Of a DNA stretch of 64,000 nucleotides, positions 17,198-25,408 are shown in pieces. How positions within the stretch are numbered: position 1 is the first letter of the stretch; each line of letters opens with the position of its first letter. This stretch comes from Salegentibacter maritimus (GTDB taxonomy: Bacteria; Bacteroidota; Bacteroidia; Flavobacteriales; Flavobacteriaceae), in NCBI RefSeq assembly GCF_016236915.1, contig NZ_JAEHOK010000004.1, forward strand, positions 62,001-126,000. Direction: 5' to 3'. The position numbers and the translations under genes are program-made. The notes beneath the pieces are model-generated. The model was not told the origin of the DNA, ran no database searches, and saw only the letters and a list, made by a program, of their open reading frames with translations.

Positions 17198-17463
17198 TTA
17201 GTAATGATTTTAAATTAATAATAACATCACTACGCCACGAGCTCTTAAAAAGTAAATAATGGAATTAACATTTTATTTCCTTGATCAAGGCTCATTATTT
17301 TAGCACCGTTGCTTGTTATCGCTGGTTGCTATCTCATTTAAGAGATTCGTAATGATGTTGCGAATATAAGCTTTTATCCTCAATTCCCCAATTAATTCCT
17401 GTACCTCTTTCTGTAGATTAATATAAAATCTATCTTGCTGTAGAATTATTCATTAGAAAACTT

Positions 17464-17862
17464 ATGAAGCATAAAACCATCGAAACCTTTAGGGCGGTAG
17501 CCACCTTTGGAGCCAAAAAAGGATATTCAGAAGAGATGATACCAATCAGTGATTTTAAAAAGGCGGTTACCTCAGCACAAAAAGAGATTAATGAAAAATT
17601 GGATATTAAACTAAGTGCTAAAATATCACCTTGCTCCATAATTTTTAGCGGTCAGGATGAACCCTCATACGATCTTAGCTTCATCCAGTACCCTAAATTT
17701 CCCTATCCGGTAACAGATCTGAAAAATGCTATTCTTCAACTCTGTGAAAATCTAATGGAAAAATTGCATCAAAACCGGGTAGTGATAGTTTATGATGATG
17801 AAACCATTATGCTGGAACAAAATGAGGATCAGCTTGATCCGGGGATAAATTTTCCCTCCTGA
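17464..17862 (+). CDS. hypothetical protein, 132 residues, first gene of the TPR-protease/MazG/helicase operon
   Basis: I do not recognise this soluble protein. It has a mixed alpha/beta pattern: an N-terminal THFRAVATFGAKKGYSEE-like segment, a central helix and a C-terminal strand (RVVIVYDDETIMLEQNEDQ). No signal peptide is present. It lies 83 bases upstream of the TPR-metalloprotease gene in the same direction, and no terminator is visible between them, so co-transcription is likely. It could be a small partner of the protease or a sensor component. Confidence 0.5.
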   Translation: MKHKTIETFRAVATFGAKKGYSEEMIPISDFKKAVTSAQKEINEKLDIKLSAKISPCSIIFSGQDEPSYDLSFIQYPKFPYPVTDLKNAILQLCENLMEKLHQNRVVIVYDDETIMLEQNEDQLDPGINFPS

Positions 17863-17945
17863 ATCTTATGAATGCTCGATCCCGGGAAGTCTTAAATAAT
17901 CCTTAATTTTGAAGCACTTACTTCTAAAAACAGAATTCAATTTAA

Positions 17946-19910
17946 ATGACCATAATAATTCCGAATAACGAATTTCTTAAAGAACTATTCCCGGATATAG
18001 CTCACGACCGGGAATCTATTGAAAATGCACTTATAGATTATTATACTGTTGGTGCTCAAAAACCCAAAGTAAAATTTACCGATGATTTCATTACAGTCTC
18101 ACTTGATATTAAAAAGATTGATGTCGAACAAACTAAGTATAAGAAATTAATTTCCCTATGTGAAGCCTCTCGTTTTGAAGAAGCAAAACCTTTGGCTGAG
18201 GAACTTACCGCTACGGCACCTGAAATCTCAGAATACCATCGAATACTTGGGCAAATTTATTCAGAGCTTGGTCATCAGGAGGACGCCATAAACACCTTGA
18301 TCGATGCCCTGCGCTGGGATCCGGAAAATGAGCATGCCCTGGTTATGATGGGTAATATCTTCAGCCGTTCTAAGAATGACGTTAATACAGCTTTGACTTA
18401 CTACAACCAGGTTTTGAAAACCAATCCAAAAGATCATATTAGCTTGAATAATATTGGGGCTAATTTGATGAACCTGGGAAAAGCAGCTTCCGCTTTAACC
18501 TACTTTGAAAAAGCTCTAAAAGCTAATCCTGAATACCCCAATACTCATCTTGCCTTAGGTTTGCTGGCAGAGAAAAACGGAGAATATCTTGAGGCTTTTA
18601 ATTATGCATTAGCGGCATTAAAATATAACCCTAAGAAAGATGACCTCTTTAAGAACTCTTTTAACTTTCTGGTTAATACGGCAAAACATTATCAAAAAAC
18701 CTTTGAAGCCGGGGAAATAGTAGATCGTTTTTCTAAAAATCTGGAGGAACAAACGAATATTCCTATCCAAATTGAAGAGGATGCTACAATCCCTACAGCA
18801 GCTAAAATTGAATATGCCCAGAGCTATGACCGGAATTATCATCTGGTAAGATATAAATCCCAATATCCGGCAGTAGAACACCTCATCCTGCACGAACTGA
18901 TGCATCTTCAACTGGCAACCGAAGCCCGGGAAGAGAAGGTAAATAAACTTTTCACTTCAAATAGCAATTCAAAAAACAGGTTCCTGAATGCCTATAAGAA
19001 ATATGCGGTTACTCTTGCCAAAAAAGGTGTAGACCAGGCATCGATCAATAATTATTTCACAGCCTTGTTTGATGGCATTAATAGTCAGGTCTTCAATACC
19101 CCAATCGATCTTTTTATTGAAGATCGCATTTATAAGGATTTCGAAGCTTTACGTCCCTTCCAGTTTTTATCGCTTTATAATTTAATCCAGGAAGGTATCC
19201 AGGCTACCACCAACCCCGAGATAGTAAAAAATGCTCCATCACAGATAATAAGTAAATCAAAAATTTACAATCTCACTAATGCCTTACTATTCAAAGATCT
19301 TTATCAGTTAGATCTGACTAATGATCACAAACCAACCAAAGCGGAAATAAAACAGGCCCGGGAATTCTTTAAAGAATTCGAGGAATATCGCCGGGATAAA
19401 GAACCGGGTGAAGAATACGAATTGATTCAGCATTGGGGGGAAGATTTGCAACTCGATTCATATTTTGAATTAGTTCCCGAGGATGATTTCCGGCGCAAAA
19501 CAGTCGATGAGGTAATGTCCGATATCGATAGGGATCCGTTAAATCTTGAATCCTCTGATCCAGCTCAGGAGAAGAAAATGAAAGATTTTCTAAAGAATCA
19601 CTCCTCTGAAGATACCAACCAGGCTGTAGTGATGTATATGGTCGATGCCCTGCAATTTTTCGAAAAACACGCTTCTGAAGAAATAAAAAAAATAGCTTTT
19701 GAATTTGCTACTCTTGGGATGGCGGGGATAGATCCTAAAAAACAGAGTGGCTATGATGTACCTTCAATTCCCGGAAGTAATTTCAGCGGTTATAAAACCT
19801 TAGCCTATTACTATGTGAGCTGGGCTTTGGCCATTCCGGAAATGTTATCCCAATTGCAAATGCCATTTGACAAGGAATATGACCTGGCCAAACAACTAAC
19901 CAATCTTTAA
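17946..19910 (+). CDS. TPR protein with HExxH metalloprotease motif
   Basis: The 654-residue protein has tetratricopeptide repeats (about 60-245, with YNQVLKTNPKDHISLNNIG-type units). A putative zinc-metallopeptidase region follows, with LILHELMHLQLA giving HExxH at 316-320, about 70 residues after the repeats. The C-terminal half is helical and unrecognised, so a third zinc ligand cannot be assigned. It is cytoplasmic. The next gene (MazG-like) starts four bases after its stop, and the helicase gene overlaps that one, so the three form a tight operon. A TPR sensor fused to a protease beside a nucleotide hydrolase and a nuclease-helicase resembles an abortive-infection type system, but this combination is not one I can name. 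Confidence 0.7.
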   Translation: MTIIIPNNEFLKELFPDIAHDRESIENALIDYYTVGAQKPKVKFTDDFITVSLDIKKIDVEQTKYKKLISLCEASRFEEAKPLAEELTATAPEISEYHRILGQIYSELGHQEDAINTLIDALRWDPENEHALVMMGNIFSRSKNDVNTALTYYNQVLKTNPKDHISLNNIGANLMNLGKAASALTYFEKALKANPEYPNTHLALGLLAEKNGEYLEAFNYALAALKYNPKKDDLFKNSFNFLVNTAKHYQKTFEAGEIVDRFSKNLEEQTNIPIQIEEDATIPTAAKIEYAQSYDRNYHLVRYKSQYPAVEHLILHELMHLQLATEAREEKVNKLFTSNSNSKNRFLNAYKKYAVTLAKKGVDQASINNYFTALFDGINSQVFNTPIDLFIEDRIYKDFEALRPFQFLSLYNLIQEGIQATTNPEIVKNAPSQIISKSKIYNLTNALLFKDLYQLDLTNDHKPTKAEIKQAREFFKEFEEYRRDKEPGEEYELIQHWGEDLQLDSYFELVPEDDFRRKTVDEVMSDIDRDPLNLESSDPAQEKKMKDFLKNHSSEDTNQAVVMYMVDALQFFEKHASEEIKKIAFEFATLGMAGIDPKKQSGYDVPSIPGSNFSGYKTLAYYYVSWALAIPEMLSQLQMPFDKEYDLAKQLTNL

Positions 19911-19913
19911 AAT

Positions 19914-20243
19914 ATGAACGAATTAGATAAAACAATAGAGAAACTGGTCGAGTTCCGCGATAAAAGAGACTGGAAGCAATTCCATAATTCAAAAGATTTA
20001 GCGCTCGCTATTTCGATTGAAGCCAACGAATTATTGGAAGTTTTCCTCTGGAAGGATAATGAAGATTTCAATATGGATGCTCTTAAAGAAGAACTGGCAG
20101 ATGTACTATCGTTTTGTCTCCTCCTGGCTCAGAAACACGACCTGGATATAAATCAGATAATATCAGACAAGATTAAATTAAACGACAATAAGTATCCTGT
20201 TTCTAAGGCTAAAGGCACTTCAGCAAAGTATACTGACCTATGA
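19914..20243 (+). CDS. MazG-like nucleotide pyrophosphohydrolase
   Basis: The 109-residue protein is a compact MazG-type all-helical domain with the family acid motifs EANELLE and, further on, EELADVL, which bind magnesium and the nucleotide triphosphate. Such enzymes convert NTPs or dNTPs to monophosphates and pyrophosphate. Relatives act in nucleotide-pool housecleaning and in defence or alarmone control. The stop overlaps the start of the DUF2075 helicase gene by four bases (ATGA), so translation is coupled. The fixed association with a nuclease-helicase suggests a shared job rather than housekeeping. Confidence 0.85.
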   Translation: MNELDKTIEKLVEFRDKRDWKQFHNSKDLALAISIEANELLEVFLWKDNEDFNMDALKEELADVLSFCLLLAQKHDLDINQIISDKIKLNDNKYPVSKAKGTSAKYTDL

Positions 20244-22105
20244 TAGTATACAGGAAAACCAAGGAAGACTTTAGTAATGATATCCTTACCAATGACATTG
20301 GGAATATCATTTCTTCTCATATTATGCAGAAGACCGGGAAAAAGGTAGCTAAGAATGAAGTTCGTTCATTTGAGAATTCCCTGGGTTTTATGGAGAGAGT
20401 CTTAAGTGATCCTGATATTCCTGATGATAGCGGTGTTTCTCTTGAGTATCATCTGCCCCATACCTCGAAAAGAGTAGATTTTATTATCACAGGCAGAGAT
20501 GGAGACCAGGAAAATGTCATTATAATTGAATTAAAACAATGGGAGCAAGCCAGTATAACTACTAAAGATGGTATCGTGAAAACCCGCTTTCAGTTTGGTG
20601 AAACTGAGACCAGCCATCCTTCCTACCAAGCTTGGTCCTATGCGGCTCTTCTAACCTCTTTTAATGCTACTGTAGATGAAGAGTCAATTGCGCTCTACCC
20701 CTGCGCATACCTTCATAATTATGCTCCTGATGATAATATCACTCATGATTTTTATTCATATTACTTAGAGAAAGCTCCCGTCTTCCTAAAACCTGATGCT
20801 CGAAAGCTTAGGGAATTCATTAAAAAATTTATCAAGAAGGGAGATAATTCCAATATCATGTTTCGCATAGACAATGGTAAAATTAAACCTACCAAAAGCC
20901 TGGCCGATAGTCTTAAAAGCATGATCAAGGGGAATAAGGAGTTTGTGATGATAGATGATCAAAAACTCGTCTATGAGACTGCCCTCCAGTTAGGGCTCCA
21001 GTCTCATGAACAAAATAAAAATGTATTGATAGTGGAGGGCGGTCCCGGGACCGGAAAATCCGTTGTTGCAATAAACCTTTTAGTTGAATTAAATAAACGG
21101 GGGAAAATGGCGCAATACGTCACTAAAACTTCTGCCCCTAGAGATGTGTATTTTGAAAAATTAAAGGGCGAAAAACGAATGACAGAGCTTAGAGCATTGT
21201 TTGTAGGTTCAGGTACCTTTATCAGTGCTCCAAAGAACGTAATCAACACCCTTATAGTTGACGAAGCTCACCGTCTAACGGAGCGCACTGGCTTTCTAAA
21301 ACGTGGGGATAATCAAATAAAGGAAATTTTAAATTCTTCGGTCTCAAGTATATTTTTCATTGATGAAGACCAACGGGTATCCGTAGACGATTACGGGGAG
21401 ATCTTCGTCATTGAAGAAATAGCAAGCGAACTGGGTATTACCATTCACAAGCAAAAATTGGAATCCCAGTTCAGGTGTAATGGCTCAGATGGATATCTCG
21501 CCTGGGTAGATAATACGCTTCAGATTAGAGAGACAGCAAATTCTGATCTAGATAGTCTGGATTATGAATACGATTTTAGAGTTTTTGATGATCCCAAAAG
21601 TCTTCGGGAAGCAATTTTTGAGAAAAATAAGATTAACAATAAAGCCCGGTTACTCGCTGGTTATTGCTGGCCCTGGGATAGTAAGAAAGATCCTAAAAAA
21701 TATGATTTCACTGAAGATGAATTCGGTTTCAATGCCCGCTGGAATATGACCGATTATGGCGGGAAATTTATTATCGATCCAAACTCGGTTACAGAGATCG
21801 GCTGTATACATACCGCCCAAGGCTTGGAGGTAGACTACGTAGGTGTGATTATAGGGGATGACTTAATTATTCGTGATGGGAATGTCCTGGTAAATCCAAA
21901 AGCTCGGGATAAAGGCGACAGGACAGTTTTTGGGTGGAAAAGTGGTGTTAAAAACAACCCTGAATACTGGAAACCTTTAATCAAAGACATCATTAGAAAC
22001 ACTTATCGTACCCTAATGACCAGGGGTATGAAAGGCTGTTATATTTATTGTACCGATCTGGAAACCGCACAGTATTTTAAAAATGCTGTTCAAAAAACAT
22101 TTTAA
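20240..22105 (+). CDS. DUF2075 helicase with N-terminal PD-(D/E)XK-like nuclease domain
   Basis: The 621-residue protein combines two modules. The N-terminal one (about 40-190) shows a PD-(D/E)XK nuclease pattern: RVDFIITG with D80, then IIIELKQW with E97-L-K99. The C-terminal DUF2075 (Schlafen group 3-type) helicase module has Walker A GGPGTGKS (267-274), DEAH (341-344), FIDEDQRVS, a LESQFRCNGSDGYLAW arginine motif, a HTAQGLEVDYVGVIIG motif, and a C-terminal YRTLMTRGMKGCYIY block. It probably unwinds and cuts nucleic acid. It is the last gene of the operon and is coupled to the MazG-like gene. Related Schlafen-type helicases are often in defence loci. Confidence 0.88.
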   Translation: MIVYRKTKEDFSNDILTNDIGNIISSHIMQKTGKKVAKNEVRSFENSLGFMERVLSDPDIPDDSGVSLEYHLPHTSKRVDFIITGRDGDQENVIIIELKQWEQASITTKDGIVKTRFQFGETETSHPSYQAWSYAALLTSFNATVDEESIALYPCAYLHNYAPDDNITHDFYSYYLEKAPVFLKPDARKLREFIKKFIKKGDNSNIMFRIDNGKIKPTKSLADSLKSMIKGNKEFVMIDDQKLVYETALQLGLQSHEQNKNVLIVEGGPGTGKSVVAINLLVELNKRGKMAQYVTKTSAPRDVYFEKLKGEKRMTELRALFVGSGTFISAPKNVINTLIVDEAHRLTERTGFLKRGDNQIKEILNSSVSSIFFIDEDQRVSVDDYGEIFVIEEIASELGITIHKQKLESQFRCNGSDGYLAWVDNTLQIRETANSDLDSLDYEYDFRVFDDPKSLREAIFEKNKINNKARLLAGYCWPWDSKKDPKKYDFTEDEFGFNARWNMTDYGGKFIIDPNSVTEIGCIHTAQGLEVDYVGVIIGDDLIIRDGNVLVNPKARDKGDRTVFGWKSGVKNNPEYWKPLIKDIIRNTYRTLMTRGMKGCYIYCTDLETAQYFKNAVQKTF

Positions 22106-22425
22106 AATCCAGAAATATTTATTCCAAAAAGAGTTCAATATTTAGGTAATTGGAAAAAGGAAATCTATCTTAAATTCCCCGTTTTACTACAATTCTCCCA
22201 AAACTAATAAGGGAATACTTAAAATCATGGTAAAAAAATTAGCTGGTTATTAATAAAAAAATCCACAATCCAAACTCAGAAATTACGGTTCGTAAATCCC
22301 AAAATTTCAACTAAAATTTTTTCTGATTTTGAAATTAGATTGCAAGACTAAAAAAACTAAATAAATGTTAAAAACCACACTTTAGCAGGTACAGAATCTC
22401 ATCCAAAATCTCCAAATTTGAAGCT
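22106..22425. other. 320-base gap before the Dnd locus, nothing recognisable
   Basis: This very AT-rich stretch lies between the helicase gene and the XRE regulator. I see no good hairpin with a T-run, no tRNA and no short gene with convincing support. It should contain the promoter of the XRE gene, but no confident match to the flavobacterial TTG/TAnnTTTG pattern can be placed. Confidence 0.4.
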
Positions 22426-22653
22426 ATGGATTCTTTAGAGGAGAAAAAGCTTCAAGATTTAGGTAATCGCCTGAAATATTTTCGAAAACTTAAAGGATAT
22501 ACAAATTATGAGCATTTGGCTTATGATGTTGGAATATCCAGGTCACAGTATGGGAAATATGAAAACGGTGGTAATATAAAATTTTCTACTCTTTGTAGGA
22601 TTTTGGAGCATCTAAATGTTTCTCTAAAAGAATTTTTTGAAGAAGGATTTTAA
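22426..22653 (+). CDS. XRE/Cro-type helix-turn-helix regulator
   Basis: The 75-residue protein is a single lambda-repressor-type HTH domain (NRLKYFRKLKGYTNYEHLAYDVGISRSQYGKYENGG), with the helix-turn-helix in the GISRSQYGKYE region. It is the first plus-strand gene of the phosphorothioation-linked block. The 258-base gap before the helicase gene contains an inverted repeat at 22707-22728 that could be its operator. A controller-type role over the restriction genes is the usual expectation for such a protein in restriction loci; here it is inference. Confidence 0.85.
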   Translation: MDSLEEKKLQDLGNRLKYFRKLKGYTNYEHLAYDVGISRSQYGKYENGGNIKFSTLCRILEHLNVSLKEFFEEGF

Positions 22654-22706
22654 TATTGAAGATTTTAAAAATTTATAGTTTTCTCTAACCTACTATGGTT
22701 CCTTTA

Positions 22707-22728
22707 TGAATTCACCCTACAGAATTCA
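22707..22728. promoter_or_regulatory. inverted repeat, candidate operator of the XRE regulator
   Basis: TGAATTC and GAATTCA form a perfect seven-base inverted repeat with an eight-base centre. It lies 54 bases after the XRE stop and about 180 bases before the PLD-helicase start. Size and symmetry fit an XRE dimer site. Confidence 0.45.
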
Positions 22729-22766
22729 AGGAGGAAAAATTATCATTGGAAAAATGCAGAAATGTG

Positions 22767-22914
22767 TACAATTTAAATGCTAAATGTCCAGGAAAACAAA
22801 TTGATACTAGGAAGATAATACAATTTTCGCTTTTCAACATGATCAAATTAGAACAAAACTAAAGTTTAAATCTAAGCCGAAATTTTACCAAAATTGAGTA
22901 TTACAATTTAAATG
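22767..22914 (+). repeat. 13-base direct repeat, second copy over the PLD-helicase start
   Basis: TACAATTTAAATG occurs at 22767-22779 and again at 22902-22914, where its final ATG is the start codon of the PLD-helicase gene. The copies are 135 bases apart. It may be a remnant of a duplicated leader or simply AT-rich coincidence. Confidence 0.35.
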
Positions 22915-25206
22915 GATTTATCAAAAATAAAAGAGCTTAATCTTGAGACTGGAAAATCCAAGTTTTACAAGGATGATGTTTTTAATCTATACTACCGAAC
23001 ATTATGCAACTCTAACTCCTGGGATGTAGGACTAGGTTATTTTAGTTTAAGTTCTTTAAAATTACTAGCATATCCTCTTTCTAAATTTATTATAACCAAC
23101 AATGGGAAAGTTCGTATTTACTGTAATGAGCGCATTTCCGAAAATGATTATAAAATTTTAACAGACTCAGCTTATAGCTTTGAAAATTTAAATGTATTTA
23201 AAGATTTAATCAAATTAAAGAGAGCATTAGAGGGGAAAGATTCTGAACTATTTACTGAATGTGTATCATATTTAGTTCATAACAATTTATTAGAATTAAA
23301 AGTATTAATTAATTCTAATAATAGTAGGGGCATTTCACATCACAAAAACAGCATATTTAAGGACGCAAAGGACAATGTCGTGGTGTTATCAGGTTCTGCA
23401 AATGCATCTGAACAAGCTTTTTTATTTAATAGAGAGGATACTAATGCATTTTGTTCATTTTGGAATGAGAAATCTGCTACCAAGAATATCAAAGCAACTA
23501 TTGAGGAATTTGAAAATACATTTAATCACGGGGATGAAGACTGGAAAGTTTTAGAAATTAAATCTAATGAATTAAAAGAGACCTTAAATAAAATCGGCTT
23601 TAGAAAAATTGATAGAGACTCATTTAAAAATAAAATGGATGATTACATAAGAAATAATTATCGAAAATTTTCAAAGGAAATCCAAAAGGAAATAATTACC
23701 GAATTAGCTGATCATAATAGTGAGCCACAATTTCCCTCTTTCGATGGTAAAAGTTCTGAACCAAGACCATATCAAGTTGAAGCAAATACCGAATGGATAA
23801 AAAATGGATATAAAGGAATTTTTGCAATGGCAACAGGGACAGGGAAAACTATCACTTCATTAAACTGTGCTGTTGAAGAATTTAAGAAAAATAATGGTTA
23901 TTCAATTGTAATAACCGTACCTACTGTTACTTTAGTAAATCAATGGATCGAGGAAGCAAAGAAATTTAATTTTAAAAATATTATTTCTACAACCAAGAGT
24001 AAAAATTGGGATTCGGACTTAAGAAGAGTTCTATTGAATAAAAAACACGGAATTGGTGAAAATCACAATTATGTATTTATAACTACATATGCTAGTTTTA
24101 ATAAATTAAAATGCCAAAAGCTTATCAAAAAAATTGCTGATAAAAACACTATTTTAATTGCCGATGAAGCACATAATTTAGGTGCCCCCGGTTCTTTAAA
24201 AAATTTACCGCATAACATATCTAAACGAATTGGTCTTTCAGCAACACCAGAAAGAATATATGACGAATCTGGCTCCTCCAAGTTATATGAGTTTTTTAAA
24301 TCCACTCCTCCCAATTATACTTACAAATTTTCAATGCGTGAGGCTATTGACCAAGGCTTTTTAACTCCATATTTTTACTATCCGTATTTTGTAAATCTGG
24401 AACATGATGAGTTAGAAAATTATCTCGAAATTACAAGGGAATTAGTGAAACACTATGATTTCACTAACGATAAATGGAAAGATTCTGCTACCCAAAAATT
24501 GATTCAGAGAAAGAGGATAATTCACAAAGCTCAGAACAAAAAAGAATGTTTGAAACAAATATTTGAGGATGTCAAGCTTAAAAATGAAACTCTCAAATAT
24601 ACGTTTGTCTATGTTCCGGAGGGATACGAACCAGATAATGGCACCACAGATAATTCAGAAATTGAAGAAGAAGACGTTCGAATAATAAATACATATTCAG
24701 AGATTATAAACGGTTTTGGTTATAAAACTTACCAATTTCTTGGTGAAACTAAGAATAGAAATAAAATATTAAATCAATTTAAAAAAGGGGAACTCGAGAT
24801 TCTTACCGCAATGAAGGCTCTGGATGAAGGCGTAGACATTCCAATAACTAAAAATGCTATTTTCTGCGCGAGCACAGGTAATCCTAGACAATTTATTCAG
24901 AGAAGAGGTCGAGTATTGAGACTTCATAAAGGTAAAGATTATGCAAATATCTATGATATGATAGTAACACCCTCAATGAACATATTAAATTATGAAGATC
25001 CGGCACTTAGAGAAATGGAAGTACGAATTTTTAAAAATGAACTAGCAAGAGTTGCAAATTTTTTGTACTCCAGTGAAAACATGATGGACGTAATAAATGA
25101 TAAAATTCGGGAAGTTGCAGATGAATTCAATCTTGATATATTCAATCTTATAAATGAAAATATTGAGAACGATAAAATTGAAAACGATAAAATTGAGAAA
25201 ATATGA
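22912..25206 (+). CDS. PLD-nuclease/DEAD-family helicase, probable phosphorothioation-linked restriction enzyme
   Basis: The 764-residue protein has an N-terminal phospholipase D-like nuclease region (ISHHKNSIF near 141-149, then GSANASEQA at 161-169). A superfamily 2 helicase core follows: Walker A ATGTGKT (307-313), IADEAHNLG, GLSATPERI, and a C-terminal ALDEGVDIP / FIQRRGRVLR motif VI. This layout matches the known phosphorothioation system restriction enzyme type by architecture. It overlaps the next small gene by four bases and leads the plus-strand block facing dndCDE. It is probably the main nuclease-helicase that attacks unmodified DNA. The C-terminus ends in short NDKIE repeats. Confidence 0.8.
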   Translation: MDLSKIKELNLETGKSKFYKDDVFNLYYRTLCNSNSWDVGLGYFSLSSLKLLAYPLSKFIITNNGKVRIYCNERISENDYKILTDSAYSFENLNVFKDLIKLKRALEGKDSELFTECVSYLVHNNLLELKVLINSNNSRGISHHKNSIFKDAKDNVVVLSGSANASEQAFLFNREDTNAFCSFWNEKSATKNIKATIEEFENTFNHGDEDWKVLEIKSNELKETLNKIGFRKIDRDSFKNKMDDYIRNNYRKFSKEIQKEIITELADHNSEPQFPSFDGKSSEPRPYQVEANTEWIKNGYKGIFAMATGTGKTITSLNCAVEEFKKNNGYSIVITVPTVTLVNQWIEEAKKFNFKNIISTTKSKNWDSDLRRVLLNKKHGIGENHNYVFITTYASFNKLKCQKLIKKIADKNTILIADEAHNLGAPGSLKNLPHNISKRIGLSATPERIYDESGSSKLYEFFKSTPPNYTYKFSMREAIDQGFLTPYFYYPYFVNLEHDELENYLEITRELVKHYDFTNDKWKDSATQKLIQRKRIIHKAQNKKECLKQIFEDVKLKNETLKYTFVYVPEGYEPDNGTTDNSEIEEEDVRIINTYSEIINGFGYKTYQFLGETKNRNKILNQFKKGELEILTAMKALDEGVDIPITKNAIFCASTGNPRQFIQRRGRVLRLHKGKDYANIYDMIVTPSMNILNYEDPALREMEVRIFKNELARVANFLYSSENMMDVINDKIREVADEFNLDIFNLINENIENDKIENDKIEKI

Positions 25207-25403
25207 AAACCACCAATGATAGGCTATTAGAAAGCATAATTAATGAGACTAATAATTTTAGTGATACAAATTTGGATAGAACTATTCTGTTGGAAATTTC
25301 AAAAAAATTAGTTGATTATGTAGTTGAAGTAGATAGTTCCCATTCACAAGAAGGAAGTGTTGCTAAGAGTTTAGAAAATGATTTGTATAACAAAATCAAA
25401 TAA
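25203..25403 (+). CDS. hypothetical small protein, 66 residues, in the Dnd restriction block
   Basis: A small acidic helical protein whose start overlaps the PLD-helicase stop by four bases, with the ATPase gene beginning six bases after its own stop. The tight spacing on both sides makes it a real, translationally coupled gene. No motif is recognisable. It is probably a small subunit or adaptor between the helicase and the Rad50-like ATPase, but that is inference from position. Confidence 0.6.
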   Translation: MKTTNDRLLESIINETNNFSDTNLDRTILLEISKKLVDYVVEVDSSHSQEGSVAKSLENDLYNKIK

Positions 25404-25408
25404 TAGAA

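Noticed and set aside
17214-17242. Possible sixth copy of the shared signal upstream of the 102-residue gene
   Set aside because: ATTAATA is present, but the bases at the correct distance are CACGAGC, not GGTAACC.
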